NCBI GenBank assembly: GCA_012845835.1
Contig: JABAKD010000007.1
Coordinates: forward strand, 7,294,222 to 7,358,221
Length of the DNA stretch: 64,000 nt
Source: Undaria pinnatifida
Lineage: Eukaryota > Sar > Phaeophyceae > Laminariales > Alariaceae
Direction of reading: 5' to 3'
Both the position numbers and the translations under genes were made by a program. The notes below the pieces were generated by a model. That model was not told where the DNA came from and did no database searches. It saw only the letters and a list, made by a program, of their open reading frames with translations. Each line of letters starts with the position of its first letter. Position 1 is the stretch's first letter. This document shows, piece after piece, positions 32,845-43,654 of the stretch.

Positions 32845-34142
32845 CCGACCACCTACACGATCGCCTAGACCTAGCACCACGCGTATAACAAGCTGCTACA
32901 TATCTTTGATCTCACAGCCGAAGTGTATTTGAATATTATTCGTGACCTAAACCTCCTAAAAATCCCCCCCCCCCCCCTCTTGCTCTCCCTTACTCAAACG
33001 CCCCACCAAATATCAAAATCCGCCACATTAATAAACACTTCACGCACAGGATATCACCTCATTATCTTTCGAGAGCCATCCATGCCGCTGTGTTTCCCCC
33101 CCCCCCCCCCCCCCTCCAACGCCCCCTCTTTCCCGACCACCTGCACGATCGCCTAGACCTAGCACCACGCGTATAACAAGCTGATACATATCTTTGATCT
33201 CACAGCCGAAGTGTATTTGAATATTATTTGTGACCTAAACCTCCTAAAAAATCTCCCCCCCCCCCCCCCCTTCTTGCTCTCCCTTACTCAAACGCCCCAC
33301 CAAATATCGAAATCCGCCACATTAATAAACACTTCACGCACAGGACATCACCTCATTATCTTTCGAGAGCCATCCATGCCGCTGTGTTCCTTCCCCCCCC
33401 CCCCCCCCCCCCCCCCCCGCCTCGAACGCCCCCTTCTTCCCCATCACCCGCACATTCGCCTAGACCTAGCACCACACGTATAACAAACCCCTCACCTAAA
33501 GCCCTCCCCCCCCCCCCCCCCCCCACACCCCACACCCCACACCCCACCCCCGCCCCCACACCCCACCCTTCCCCCCCCAACCCATCCCAACCCACCCCCT
33601 CGAACACTCCACCCTCTCTTTACTCACTGATTGTACGATTTACCCCAGGATATACACGATAAACTGATGTATTATTTCCAAAAATGTCACATTTATCCCC
33701 TCGAAATAATGTATAGTTTCCAGGCACATATCGAGCTGCCCCCCCCCCCCCCCCCCCCGCCCCCAATAATATTTATCCCCTCGAAAGGATTTATAGCTTA
33801 CATGCACAAATTGCCCCTTCCCCCCCCCCCCCCCCCCCCCCCCGCCCCCCTCCAAACCCGCTCGCTTTTGATCAAAACCAGGCCCCCCCCTTTCCCTTCA
33901 CAGCTGTCAGATTTTGTCCCCCTCAGAAACGGGTTTTATAGTTTCCGCGCACAGACTGACTAAAATCATCCTGTTGACCCTTATAGCTACACTGTAGCTG
34001 TAAGGGGAGTCGCCGACCTATATCCTTAATGAGGACACACAACTCGTAATGCGCGCGATCGGAGTATCACACACAGCTTGCAAAGATGAGTTTCGACGAA
34101 ATCTTCGATCTCACAGCTGGAGTGTATTTGATTTTTTTAATA
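32845..34142 (+). mobile_element. C-rich modular repeat, copy 5 (right arm beside the gap)
   Basis: The C-rich sense strand is on plus. A ~290-bp unit (TCTTTGATCTCACAGCCGAA.. to ..CATCCATGCCGCTGTG) occurs twice in tandem (about 32905-33090 and 33195-33385). The C runs and the common end block follow, with ATG at 34086 reading MSFDEIFDLTAGVYL, and the copy ends at a TTTTTTTA terminus. Confidence 0.8.
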
Positions 34143-34327
34143 TATGCGAACGCAACCGCTTGCTTGAAAGACGGCAAAGAAATTCCTCACGCACCTGACA
34201 CAGAGAAGAATATATAACATCAGGTTCAGCAGTGGTGTGTGTGCTCTTACCCGTACCTATTTTACTTTCGCGGGTACAAACCATGTCAATGTGCCTGAAC
34301 TGAGTATTACTGTTGTGTGCCTGAACT

Positions 34328-34566
34328 GAGTATTACGGCAGCTTGCGCTGCCGGGGTTGTAACGAAGACCACTGATAGGGACAGCTTACGCTGTGCTTAC
34401 AATGGGACCCGAAGGGTGCGCCAGCTAGCGTTGGGCTGCGAAAGCAACTGAGTTGAATCGACACACGACGCCAAGGTTGACGACGCGTATGAAAATACGT
34501 GGAAGTTTGGTGAGCTAAAGGTTTATTTTTCCCCATCCGCCGGAGGATAAAAAAAAAAAAAAAAAA
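34328..34566 (+). mobile_element. PolyA-tailed retroposon 3' end
   Basis: Starts in a block that would read ITAACAAGVVTKTTDRDSLR and ends in a stop (…LALGCESN). A 3' region with GAAAATACGTGGAAGTTTGG and CCCCATCCGCCGGAGGATAA follows, then an A run (34551-34566). It is 5'-truncated and shared with 39548-39770 and 41649-41850. It is probably the C-terminus plus 3' UTR of a LINE, but no RT motif is present. Confidence 0.75.
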
Positions 34567-34571
34567 GTATT

Positions 34572-34690
34572 ACTGTTGTTGTTGTTTGTCTCACATAAAC
34601 TCTCGTAAAAAAACTTAGATTCCGTGGTCACACAAAGGTTGTGGAGCCCTAGGAAGATCCGAAAAAGCAGTGTATATAATGATTCGTCCG
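34572..34690 (-). mobile_element. Variant (AAC)n-type retroposon end
   Basis: On the plus strand (GTT)n is followed by TCTCACATAAACTC and the CCGTGGTCACACAAAGG block, the same as 47300-47385 and, inverted, 49945-50030. It is a subfamily of the (AAC)n-tailed ends. Confidence 0.55.
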
Positions 34691-34734
34691 GGAAATATTA
34701 CCCTCTACGCCGGGCACGCAGCCACTCGCAATTG

Positions 34735-34739
34735 TTGTG

Positions 34740-34810
<71 letters not shown>

Positions 34811-34875
34811 TCATATTAACTCGCATAATCAAGTCCGTGGTCACAGAATAGGCTCCAGTCACTCTGGTGCGAATG
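34735..34875 (-). mobile_element. (AAC)n-tailed retroposon end, reverse copy
   Basis: About 70 bp of (GTT)n (34738-34809) is followed by TTAACTCGCATAATCAAGTC and GTGGTCACAGAATAGGCTCC, the reverse complement of the terminal block at 30860-30930. The copy is strongly 5'-truncated. Confidence 0.75.
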
Positions 34876-35384
34876 TGTGGCATTTTTCAGCGTACGTATT
34901 AATCGCAACTACTACTTCTTCGTGATAGTCATGCATGCGGTCACCTCCTCTGTCCATGTAGTACGTACTATACGTGTCATTGAAATTGAAAAAAAAATGC
35001 ACTACTATGATACGTACCGCGGTACCATAGAGATTTGTTTTCACAAGTATTACTACGTGGGAAACATGGTCCTGCCAATTACTCGGGAGTAATTTTTTAT
35101 CAACCTCTCCATACATCAAGATCCGAAGAATAAGTGGAAAGTGCCCTTCAAAATTCAACACTTTGTGCCGTCCTCGCTCGTCTCGCTCAGCACCCATCCA
35201 CGTTCACGTCGAGGTGCGGAATGGACAAGGCATGGCCAGTGGCGTGGGGGCCTCCCCCCGAAGACGCGCTCGAACGAAGCGATTTGATCGAGAAATTCCA
35301 GTTCCGACAATCTCATGCTAAGCCCGCGACGAAAACAATACTAGCCAAATTACTGTCCCCTTCAAAAAAGTATCGAAACAAAAA
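34876..35384. other. Unassigned region
   Basis: No gene recognised. Short frames on both strands lack motifs. Confidence 0.3.
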
Positions 35385-37400
35385 TACCCTCCAGTTGTGA
35401 GATCGACAACTTCGTCGAACTCATCTTTGTTTACAAGAAAGAGTCAAACGTGTTTTACTCCCATCGCGCGTATTACGGGTTATTATGTGTCATCAAAAAG
35501 GATACAGTCCGGCAACACGCCTTGGAACTAACACAAAACTCATCTCCGCCCCCCCACCCCCCACCCCCCATTCTGTTCCCGCCCAGTGCGTTCAAACGCC
35601 GCACTTACAATCGAGATCGGCAAGAGTAATAAACACTTCTAAGCAATTGGTATCACGTCATTATCGCTTAAGCCACTCATGACATAGCTTTCATTCATCC
35701 AACGCCCCCTCCTTCCCCACAGCCCGCACGATCGCCTAGACCCAGCACCGCGCGTATATCAATCCCCTACATAATATAACAAATATAATACACTCCAGTT
35801 GTGAGATCGAATATTTTGTCGAAACTCATCTTTGCAAGCTGTGTGTGACACTCCGATCGCGCGTACTACGAGTTGTATGTCCTCATGAAGGATTTAGGTC
35901 GGCGACTCCCTTTGCAGCTACTGTGTATGTAGCTATCAGGGTCAACAAGGTGATGTTAGGCAGTCTGTGCGCAGAAACTATAAAATCCGTTTCTGAGGGG
36001 GACAAAATCTGACAGCTGTAACAGTAAAAGGAAATTAATCAGTTTTTCAAGTGAATCCTGTAAGTCGAATAATATCCGGTGAGCGGGGGCGGAGGTTTTA
36101 AGGACGTGGGGGCCCGATTTTAATCAGAAGGGGAGCTGGAGGAGGGGAGAGGGGGAAGGGGAAGGGTGGGGCAGGTCCATTTTTGCGTGGAAACTATGAA
36201 TCTATCTTGTGGGGGAGGGGAGGGGAATGTGGCGGGAGAGGCGGGGACGGGGGGAGAGGGCTTTAGGTCGTATAGATGTAGGGGTTTGCTTTACGCGTGG
36301 TGCTAGGTTCAGGCGATGGTGCGGGTGGTGAGGAAGGAGGGGGCGTTGGGGGCGGGGGTGGGTGGGAATTGCAGCAGTGGCATGGACGGCTCAAGACGAT
36401 AATCAGGCGATATCCAGGGCGTGGAAGCGTTTATTACTCTGGCGGATATCGATAGTAAGTGGGGCGTTCAAGCAATAGGAGGAGGCAAGGGAAAAGATGA
36501 TATTGCTAATAATAATAATCGCGGGGGGGGAGGGGGGGGGGGGGGGGGTGCCAAGAGGTTTAGGTCACATATAATATTTTAGTAAACTCCAGCTATTATA
36601 TACGATCAAGGATTTGGTCGACATTGATGTTCGCAACAATGTGTGTGATCCTCCGATCGCGCGTATTAATCATATATGTAGGGGCTTGCTGTACGCGCGG
36701 TGCTGGGTCTAGGCGATCGTGCCGGGTGTGGGGAAGGAGGCGGCGTTGGAGGGGGCGAGGGGGGATGAATGAAGATGATATCAGCTGGCTGGTAGTGTTT
36801 ATTACTCTGGTAAATTTTAATTTCAGGTGGGGCGTTTAAACAAGAGGGATCGGGGGGAGGGGCGGGGGGGCGAGAATTTCAATATGTGCGCGGAAACTGT
36901 AAACCCTTAAAGGGGACGAATGTTACGGTTGCAGCAATAAGACACCACTTTATATCACCCGCCTGGTAATGTTTTTTTTTCTAGAAGGTATGATGTTACA
37001 TGTGGTATGTAACCCAGTTCTTAGGTGTAGTGAAAAACGTGTTAAATGCTTCATAATTTGTTATTGTACACGGATCGAAAGATTGAATATTTCAATCGAT
37101 AGGTTCAATCATGTGGTTATCTTAATTTCTGACATCGCTAATTATAATAAATATATACTCGGAGAACATATTGCCAAATAAAACAGGCGAGGAGATGTCG
37201 TGATGCAATGTCACCGTCATTGAGAACGAAAGGAAGAGGTGCGAATCGTTATTGTTTTGAAAAAAACGCTTAGTGTACACGCGCTCAATTACGTTAGTTC
37301 ATTAGTCATACTTCGGTTGGCATAGATAGTATTGGAGGCGATCATGCAGACGGTATGTACGAAATAACTTACGTAGTAAGTTGGTTGTGCTACACATATG
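35385..37400 (-). mobile_element. C-rich modular repeats, rearranged cluster (copy 6)
   Basis: A truncated antisense end block at 35387-35500 is followed by a short sense-oriented piece (35540-35765) and then, from about 35783, by a long antisense copy with all modules, including the outer one at 36890-37320. The change of orientation within 400 bp shows nested or rearranged copies. Boundaries inside the cluster are approximate. Confidence 0.65.
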
Positions 37401-38790
37401 ATTAGTACGCGGGATCGGAGGTTCACACACAACGTTGCGAAGATCAGTGTCGATCAAATGCTTGGTCTCATAGATAGCTGACGTGTTTATAAGTAATATA
37501 TGTGACCTAAACCTCTGAAAAACCCTTTCCGCCCTCCTTCTCCCCCCCGCCTTTTTTTTTTTTCTTTTTACTCGCTCTCTCTTGCTCAAACGCCCCACCT
37601 AATAATATCGAAATCCGCCAGAGTAATAAACACGCCCACGCCCTGGATATCGCCTCATTATCGTTTTAAAGCCGTCTATGCGGCTGTTTCCATTCCCACC
37701 CCCCCGCGCCCCCGACGAGCCCTCCTTCCACAACACCGGCACCATCGCCGAGACCTAGCACCACGCGTATAGCAAACCCCCTACGCATAATAAGCGACCT
37801 AAAGCCCCCCCCGCCCACCCCCAACCGCCCCAGTCCCCCCCCTCCCCCACAAGAAAGATTTATAGTTTCCACAAACAAATTGAGCTGCCCCACTTGTCCT
37901 TCCTCCCCTTCCCGCCCTCTCGCCCCCCGGTTGGTCAAAATCAGCCCCCACGAAAATCTCCGCCCTCCCCTCGCCGGATATTCGGCTTACAGGATTCACT
38001 TGATAAACTGATTATGTCACCGAAATCTCTTGAAACCCTTTCCCCCCCCCCACTTTTTTTTCTTTTCTTGTTCTTTTTTTCCATTGCTTTCTCTTGCGTA
38101 AACGCCCCACCTACTATCGAAATCCGCCAGAGAAATAAACACTTCCACGCCCTGGATGTCGCCACGTTATCGTTTCAGAGCCGTCCATGCCGCTGCTGAA
38201 ATTTCCACCCACCCCCGTCCCCAACGCCCCCTCCTTCCACACACCACCAGCACCATCGCCTAGACCTAGCACCACGCGTATAGCAAATCCCTACATCAAT
38301 GCGACCTAACGCCCTCTCCCCCCGCCCCCGCCCCGCCCGCCATATTCCTCCCCCTCCCCCACAAGAAATATTTATAGTTTCCACGCACAAATAGACCTGC
38401 CCCACCCGTCCCCACTCCCCCCTCCCCCCCTCCCGCCCCCCGTTTGATCTAAATCAGGCCGCCACGTCCTTAGAACTCCGCCCTCCCCTTACCGGTTATT
38501 CGATCTACAGAATTCACTTCATAAACTGATGCATTTCCTTCCACAGATGCCAGATTTTGTCCCCCTCGGAAACGGGTTTTAGAGTTTCCGCGCACAGGCT
38601 GCCTAACATCACCCTGTTGACCCTGATAGCTACACTGTAGTTGCAACGGGAGTCGCCGACCTATATCCTTAATGAGGACACACAACCCGTAATACGCGCG
38701 ATCGGAGTATCACACACAGCTTGCAAAGATGAGTTCGACAAAATATTCGATCTCACAGCTGGATGGAGTGTATTTTGATTTTTTTAATAA
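37401..38790 (+). mobile_element. C-rich modular repeat, copy 7
   Basis: Sense strand on plus. Modules with AAATCCGCCAGAGTAATAAA and CGCCTAGACCTAGCACCACG are each present at least twice, C runs lie between them, and the end block is at 38700-38785. Confidence 0.7.
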
Positions 38791-38940
38791 ATTGATGCAT
38801 TTCCTTCCACAGCTGTCTGATTTTGTCCCCCTCAGAAACGGGTTTCATAGTTTCCGCACACGGACTGCCTAACATCACTCTGTTGACCCTGATAGCAACA
38901 TGCAGTACACTGTTCTTGCAAGGGGAGTCGCCGACCTATA
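38791..38940 (+). mobile_element. C-rich modular repeat, copy 8, left part
   Basis: The copy runs to GTCGCCGACCTATA at 38940, where a SINE has inserted. It resumes at 39258 (TCCTTCATGATGACACACAA) and breaks off at about 39320. Confidence 0.75.
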
Positions 38941-39257
38941 ACCGGTCGCCCGGGTGGCGTATCAGGTTATCCTCGAGCCTGGTATAGGTCAGTTTCGTGA
39001 GTTCGAGCCCCGCCGAGTGCATACTCGTAAAAATTCGTAGGGACTTTGTCTTGTGCACAAATTGACTTGCGGAAAGCGCGAGAGCGTGAAATAGAAACAC
39101 TCGATGAAAAATCAACGAGCAGTAAGATTGCTGAACCCTATGCTCGATAGAAATTGGAGGCAAGAGCCGGGGGGGAGAAGGAACGAAACCTGTGACCCCG
39201 GCTTGTCCAGAAGCTTGAAATGAGAAATGTGCGAAAAAAAAAAAAAAAAAAAAAAAA
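38941..39257 (+). mobile_element. tRNA-derived SINE inserted in a C-rich repeat
   Basis: A complete copy. The tRNA-like head has an A-box region (GTCGCCCGGGTGGCGTATC), a B box (GAGTTCGAGCCCC) near 38999-39011, and the family body. It ends in an uninterrupted A run of about 24 (39234-39257). It splits copy 8 of the C-rich repeat at GACCTATA/TCCTT, so it is younger than that copy. No clear target duplication was seen. Confidence 0.85.
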
Positions 39258-39320
39258 TCCTTCATGATGACACACAACCCGTAATACGCGCGATCGGAGT
39301 ATCACACACAGCTTGCATAA
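39258..39320 (+). mobile_element. C-rich modular repeat, copy 8, right part
   Basis: Continues the copy interrupted at 38940 (ACCCGTAATACGCGCGATCG) but lacks the final end block, which breaks off at GCTTGCATAA. Confidence 0.7.
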
Positions 39321-39547
39321 TTTGTAGTACCCCAAAGGAATCCTAGGACCAACGCCCGAATGGGTAGGGTGGACCGTAACTGGACCAAGTCCGGCGGAAG
39401 GCCATCTCCCATGGCCAGGGGTTTTATTAGCGAGTGAGCTTGCGCAAGTCCCACACTACCCGGAAAGATGACATTCCGGGTGGCTATCTCCACCGAAACT
39501 GACCCTCAGGGGACAGGCCGGGTCGACATACACACGCACCCGTATAC

Positions 39548-39770
39548 AACGGCAGCTTGCGCTGCCGGGGTTGTAACGAAGACCACTGATAGGGACAGCT
39601 TACGCTATACCTACAGTGGGACCCGAAGGGTGCGCCAGCTAGCGTTGGGCTGCGAAAGAAACTGAATTAAATCGATACACGACGCGTATGAAAATACGTG
39701 AAAGTGTGGTGAGCTAAAGCTTTATTTCGCCCCATCCGCCGGAGGATGAAAAAGAGAAAGAAAAATAAAC
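39548..39770 (+). mobile_element. PolyA-tailed retroposon 3' end
   Basis: Same family as 34328-34566. Open frame AGVVTKTTDRDSLRYTYSG.. to a stop, then the AAAATACGTGAAAGTGTGG and CCCATCCGCCGGAGGATG blocks and an A-rich tail. The open frame here begins upstream at 39468, so this copy may retain more of the 5' part than the others. Confidence 0.72.
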
Positions 39771-39779
39771 TGCGTTTCA

Positions 39780-40079
39780 CTCTTAAGACTTGACACGAAA
39801 CCGTGCAGACACGGCCGTAAACCGTGCAAAATCGTGACCGTATAGCATCAACCCGCCGCGGATAGAACCGCCGGTTTTCTACGGTGTCAAGTTAACCGCA
39901 CCGTAAAATATCGAATTTTGGCTTGAAGCATACGGTGCGGTGCGGTTTCCATGTCGTTCAAGGGGTGAGGTTCGGTGAGGTTCCAAGAAATCAGGAATCT
40001 TACGGTGCCGTTCGGTGCGGTTTTCGGAAATTTGTGTATGTAATTTGACGCGGGCTACGTTAGAGGTGCACCACATATG
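39780..40079. repeat. CGGTGCGGTT-rich element, left part
   Basis: Multiple direct and inverted copies of a CCGCACCG/CGGTGCGG motif, plus CCGTGCA motifs (39808-40030). It is interrupted by a C-rich repeat at 40080-40737, and the same motifs resume at 40960-41110. Motif clusters near both ends recall subterminal repeats of a DNA transposon, but no terminal inverted repeat was located. Confidence 0.5.
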
Positions 40080-40347
40080 CTCTCTTTACTCACTCATTGT
40101 ACGACTTACCCCAGGATATACATGATAAACTGATGTATTATTTCCAAAACCGTCACATTTATCCCCTCAAAATAATGTATAGAGTCCAGGCACATATTGA
40201 GCTGCCCCACACGCCCCTCCCCCCCCCCCCCGCCCCAACCCCCCCCCCCCAACCCCCCCCCCCGCCCCCAATAATATACTGGTGCAAAAACCGTCAGATT
40301 TATCCCCTCGAAAGGATTTATAGCTTACATTCACAAATTGCCCCCTT

Positions 40348-40378
<31 letters not shown>

Positions 40379-40737
40379 AAACCCGCTCACTTTTGATCAA
40401 AATCAGGCCCCCACGTCCTTCAAAATTCCGCCCCACCCCCCTCACCGGTTATTCAACTTACAAGATTCACTTGATAAAAGCATAAATTTCCCTTCACAGC
40501 TGTCAGATTTTGTCCCCCTCAGAAACGGGTTTTATAGTTTCCGCGCACAGACTGACTAAAATCATCCTGTTGACCCTGATAGCTACACTGTAGTTGTAAG
40601 GGGAGTCGCCGACCTATATCCTTAATGAGGACACACCACTCGTAATACGCGCGATCGGAGTATCACACACAGCTTGCAAAGATGAGTTTCGACGATATCT
40701 TCGATCTCACACCTGGAGTGTATTTTCATTTTTTATA
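40080..40737 (+). mobile_element. C-rich modular repeat, copy 9, with target duplication
   Basis: 658 bp, 5'-truncated, ending in the family terminus TTTTTTATA. It is flanked by the 5-bp direct repeat ATATG (40075-40079 and 40738-40742). It splits the CGGTGCGGTT-rich element. Confidence 0.82.
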
Positions 40738-40742
40738 ATATG

Positions 40743-41120
40743 TTTTGGGGGTTCTTCATTTGGGATCTTGAGGCCTCTCCCAAAAAACCGATTCGGAGGA
40801 AACAAAAACTGTTGCCGGGTGAAAAACCCCGTGGCCTAGCTACACAGCGAAAATTAAGCAAAAAACATATATGGCCTATTTTCGACGAGTTTGAGCTGAG
40901 GGCCCCCGTCAATTAGAATCCATTTTAGACAGTGCCTCTATCGTAGCACGTGTGAATGTGTCCCACGGTGAGGTTCGGTGGCGTCCTGTATCCTACGGTC
41001 GGTTCAGTTCGGTTGGGTTTTTAAACAACGAAGAATCAAAATGTGCGGTTAGATGCGGTCAACCGCACCGAATCGGTAGGAAATCCCGTACCGTGAAGAA
41101 CCTTAAATTTAACACGGTCG
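40743..41120. repeat. CGGTGCGGTT-rich element, right part
   Basis: Continuation of 39780-40079, with GGTGAGGTTCGGTGGCG, TCGGTTCAGTTCGGTTGGG and AACCGCACCGAATCGG. The flank at 40745-40930 contains no other recognised feature. Confidence 0.45.
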
Positions 41121-41247
41121 TACCCGCAACACACATACACCACAATCAATCCTCCGAGTTTTTTTTTTAATTTTCTTCACCGTGCTGGGATTGTTGTGAC
41201 TCGTTTCTTTTGTTCCAGGCCTGTCCTCCATATACAACCACTTTCCT

Positions 41248-41560
41248 GTCGCCCAAGTGGCGTATCGGGTTATCGTCGAGCCTGGTATCGGTATGTTGCG
41301 TGAGTTCGAATCCTCCCGCGTGCCTACTGGCATACCTTCGTGGAGACCTTTTCTTGTGGACCGAATTGACTTGCGAAAGGCGCGAGAGCGTGAGTTAGCA
41401 TCACCCGATAAAAATCGACCGGCAGTGGCATCGCTGAACCCTCTACTTGTACGAGATGAATAATGAAGCCCTGAACCCGGGGGATAAAGTGACGACACAC
41501 CTACCCCGTGACCAAGGCTTGTCTAGGAGCCGGAAAGTAGATGTGTGCTTTATAACATGA
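41248..41560 (+). mobile_element. tRNA-derived SINE copy
   Basis: The best-preserved head in the window. The A-box region is GTCGCCCAAGTGGCGTATC (41248-41266) and the B box GAGTTCGAATCCTC is at 41303-41316, followed by the usual body (CTTGCGAAAGGCGCGAGAGC) and GGCTTGTCTAGGAGCC. The tail is degraded. Confidence 0.82.
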
Positions 41561-41604
41561 ACAATGTAAAAGATACAAACTATTTGTGTTGTGTTTTTCT
41601 GTAT

Positions 41605-41935
41605 TTTTCTTCATTTTTTATCCTCTGACGGATGGGGTAAAGCAAGCTGCCGGGGTTTTAACGAAGACCACTGATGGGGACAGCTTACGCTATACCTACA
41701 ATGGGATCCGAAGGGTGTGCCAGCTAGCGTTGGGCTGCGAAAGCAACTGAGTTAAATCGACACACACACGACGCGTATGAAAATACGTGGAAATGTGGTG
41801 ACCTAAAGCTTTATTTTTCCCCATCCGCGAAGGAGGATACAAAAAAAAAAGTAAAGCAAGCTCACCACACTTCCACGTATGTACCTAGTATGTATTTTCA
41901 TACGTGTCGTGTGTCGTATGTACTCTTTTGCGGGT
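41605..41935 (-). mobile_element. PolyA-tailed retroposon 3' end, host copy
   Basis: A minus-strand copy whose left part (41605-41648) and right part (41863-41935) are separated by a plus-strand member of the same family. When joined, the two halves align with the family's terminal ~120 bp. Confidence 0.75.
41649..41850 (+). mobile_element. PolyA-tailed retroposon 3' end nested in its own family
   Basis: A 202-bp copy ending in ten A (41841-41850), flanked by a perfect 12-bp target duplication GTAAAGCAAGCT (41637-41648 and 41851-41862). Strong evidence for target-primed insertion with 5' truncation. Confidence 0.92.
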
Positions 41936-42476
41936 TCTCCCGTGGTTGACACCGAAAAATATAATCTCGAATCAAACGTTATATGAGTTGAGACGCAACA
42001 CTACCAACACGTCACGTATGACACGGCTAATATATTCAACATATATTCCTCCATCGCGAACATTCCGAGCGCGCAGAATTATAGCTACAACATCAACGCT
42101 CCCCCCTGACCTTGTTCGGGCCTTCCCACGGGCGACCATAGGCTCTTCTCGACACCTGCGCGGTGCGGATACAGCTGTGTTTGCTGGCGAAAACCAGAAG
42201 TGTTGCCGAGACGTTTGAAATTCTACCGTCATCATCAAAGTGAGTCGATCGTTAACCCTATTGGCCTTCACTTGATTATGTAGTGTAGGGGACAAATTGA
42301 GGAATATTTTTACCTATTAAACCGTCCTTCTCACGAAAGAAACCAAACTGCTAGCAGATTAGCTGACGACGATTTTACCGTCCCGCTCTGATGATGCAAG
42401 AAACTATAAGCCACACGCATAGGTTGCGCTACCGTGTGCTGCATGCTCGCACAGCATGATAGAGGGTATGGATGCC
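41936..42476. other. Unassigned region
   Basis: No gene recognised. A TA-rich block near 42020-42045 resembles an LTR end but has no partner. Confidence 0.3.
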
Positions 42477-42790
42477 GGTCGCTCCGCGGTGGCCTATCAT
42501 GTTTTCCTCGAGCCTGGTATTCTTGGTCAGTTTCGTGAGTTCGAATCCCCTCGAGTGCATGCTTGCATACATTCGTAGGGACTTCTTGCGGTGCCCACTT
42601 TAACGTGCAGAAAGCGCTGGAGCGTGAGGTAGCAACACCACTCGATGAAAAATCGACTGGGAAAGGGATTGCTGGAATCTACCCGCTATTAAAAATGAAG
42701 GCAAGACCCGGGTTGAAGAAGGGGCGAGACATCTGTGACCACGGCTTGTCCAGAGGCTGGAAGAAATACAAGCGTGGAAAAAAGAGGGTG
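42477..42790 (+). mobile_element. tRNA-derived SINE copy
   Basis: Head with GGTCGCTCCGCGGTGGCC and a B box GAGTTCGAATCCCC (42537-42550). The body has GTGCAGAAAGCGCTGGAGCG and ACGGCTTGTCCAGAGGCTGG, with a short A-rich end (42777-42786). It is diverged from the other copies. Confidence 0.75.
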
Positions 42791-43654
42791 CGCCGTTTCT
42801 ATGTTTTGTCGCTGTGTGTGGCTGGATGTGGTCCCCAAGAGAGTTGACGATAGGTTTGAGATTGGACGCGTGCCCAACTACTTGTGCGGTGCAACCTGGG
42901 ATGCGAATAATCCCCGTGTAAGGGGGTCGTACCGAACCCAAACCCAGGGTGCTCAACGCGACGGTAAGCAACCGATAGAAGCATTATCACGATGAGCTAG
43001 TCACATAATAAAACACACATAAAATGGTGGCTACGATAATAAGTCGATGCAGGAAGAGAACGCACCGATGAAAGAGAACTATTTCGGCTTGTCACGAAAA
43101 AACCGATATCAGAGACAACTTGTCTCATTGCCGAGATTTTCTCTTATTATGTCGAGCTTTCGGACAAATTGTGCCACACACAACACACGTACACGCGCTG
43201 CAGACGGCGTGCCCGCCGTATCCTACCATCTTCGAAAGGCTGAACTTCTTTGGATGTGAGCAATCACTGGTGGAGAGAAGCAAAGTGAACGTTGTTCGCA
43301 AAACATGTTCACGTGATGTATAGTCGCTGTGATCGACGAACCCAGGTGGTCAGGGCACGGGCCGGCTCGCGGAGACAGTGGCACGTCATCCGGAGAGCCA
43401 TCGAACATGGAAGAGAGAAGAAGTGTGTAGAGTTTTGAAGTGTGTCTGTATGGCTTTCCCCCCCCCAGCCACCGGCGACCCCAACCATAAGAGACTAGTC
43501 TAGAGGTCACATATAATTTCATTTTTATTCCTCGGGGAACCAACCTAGTTCCACCTCATCTACGAAGATATGTTACTGTTGCATACACCACAAATAATTT
43601 CTCAAGAATGCTTTTATACAAGAAGGGAGGGGGGGGGGGGAGAGAGGGAGGGAA
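42791..43654. other. Unassigned region
   Basis: No recognisable gene or shared repeat. Several short frames on both strands have no motifs. Confidence 0.3.

Noticed and set aside
32194..32932. Open frames crossing the 500-N gap
   Set aside because: They exist only because N codons are not stops.
41248..41320. Functional tRNA gene
   Set aside because: A and B boxes are present but the sequence does not give a clean acceptor stem, and it belongs to a multi-copy SINE with a body and A-rich tail.
41960..42300. Solo copia LTR
   Set aside because: A TA-rich end with TTCAACA resembles an LTR terminus, but no matching start, no duplication and no second copy were found in the window.
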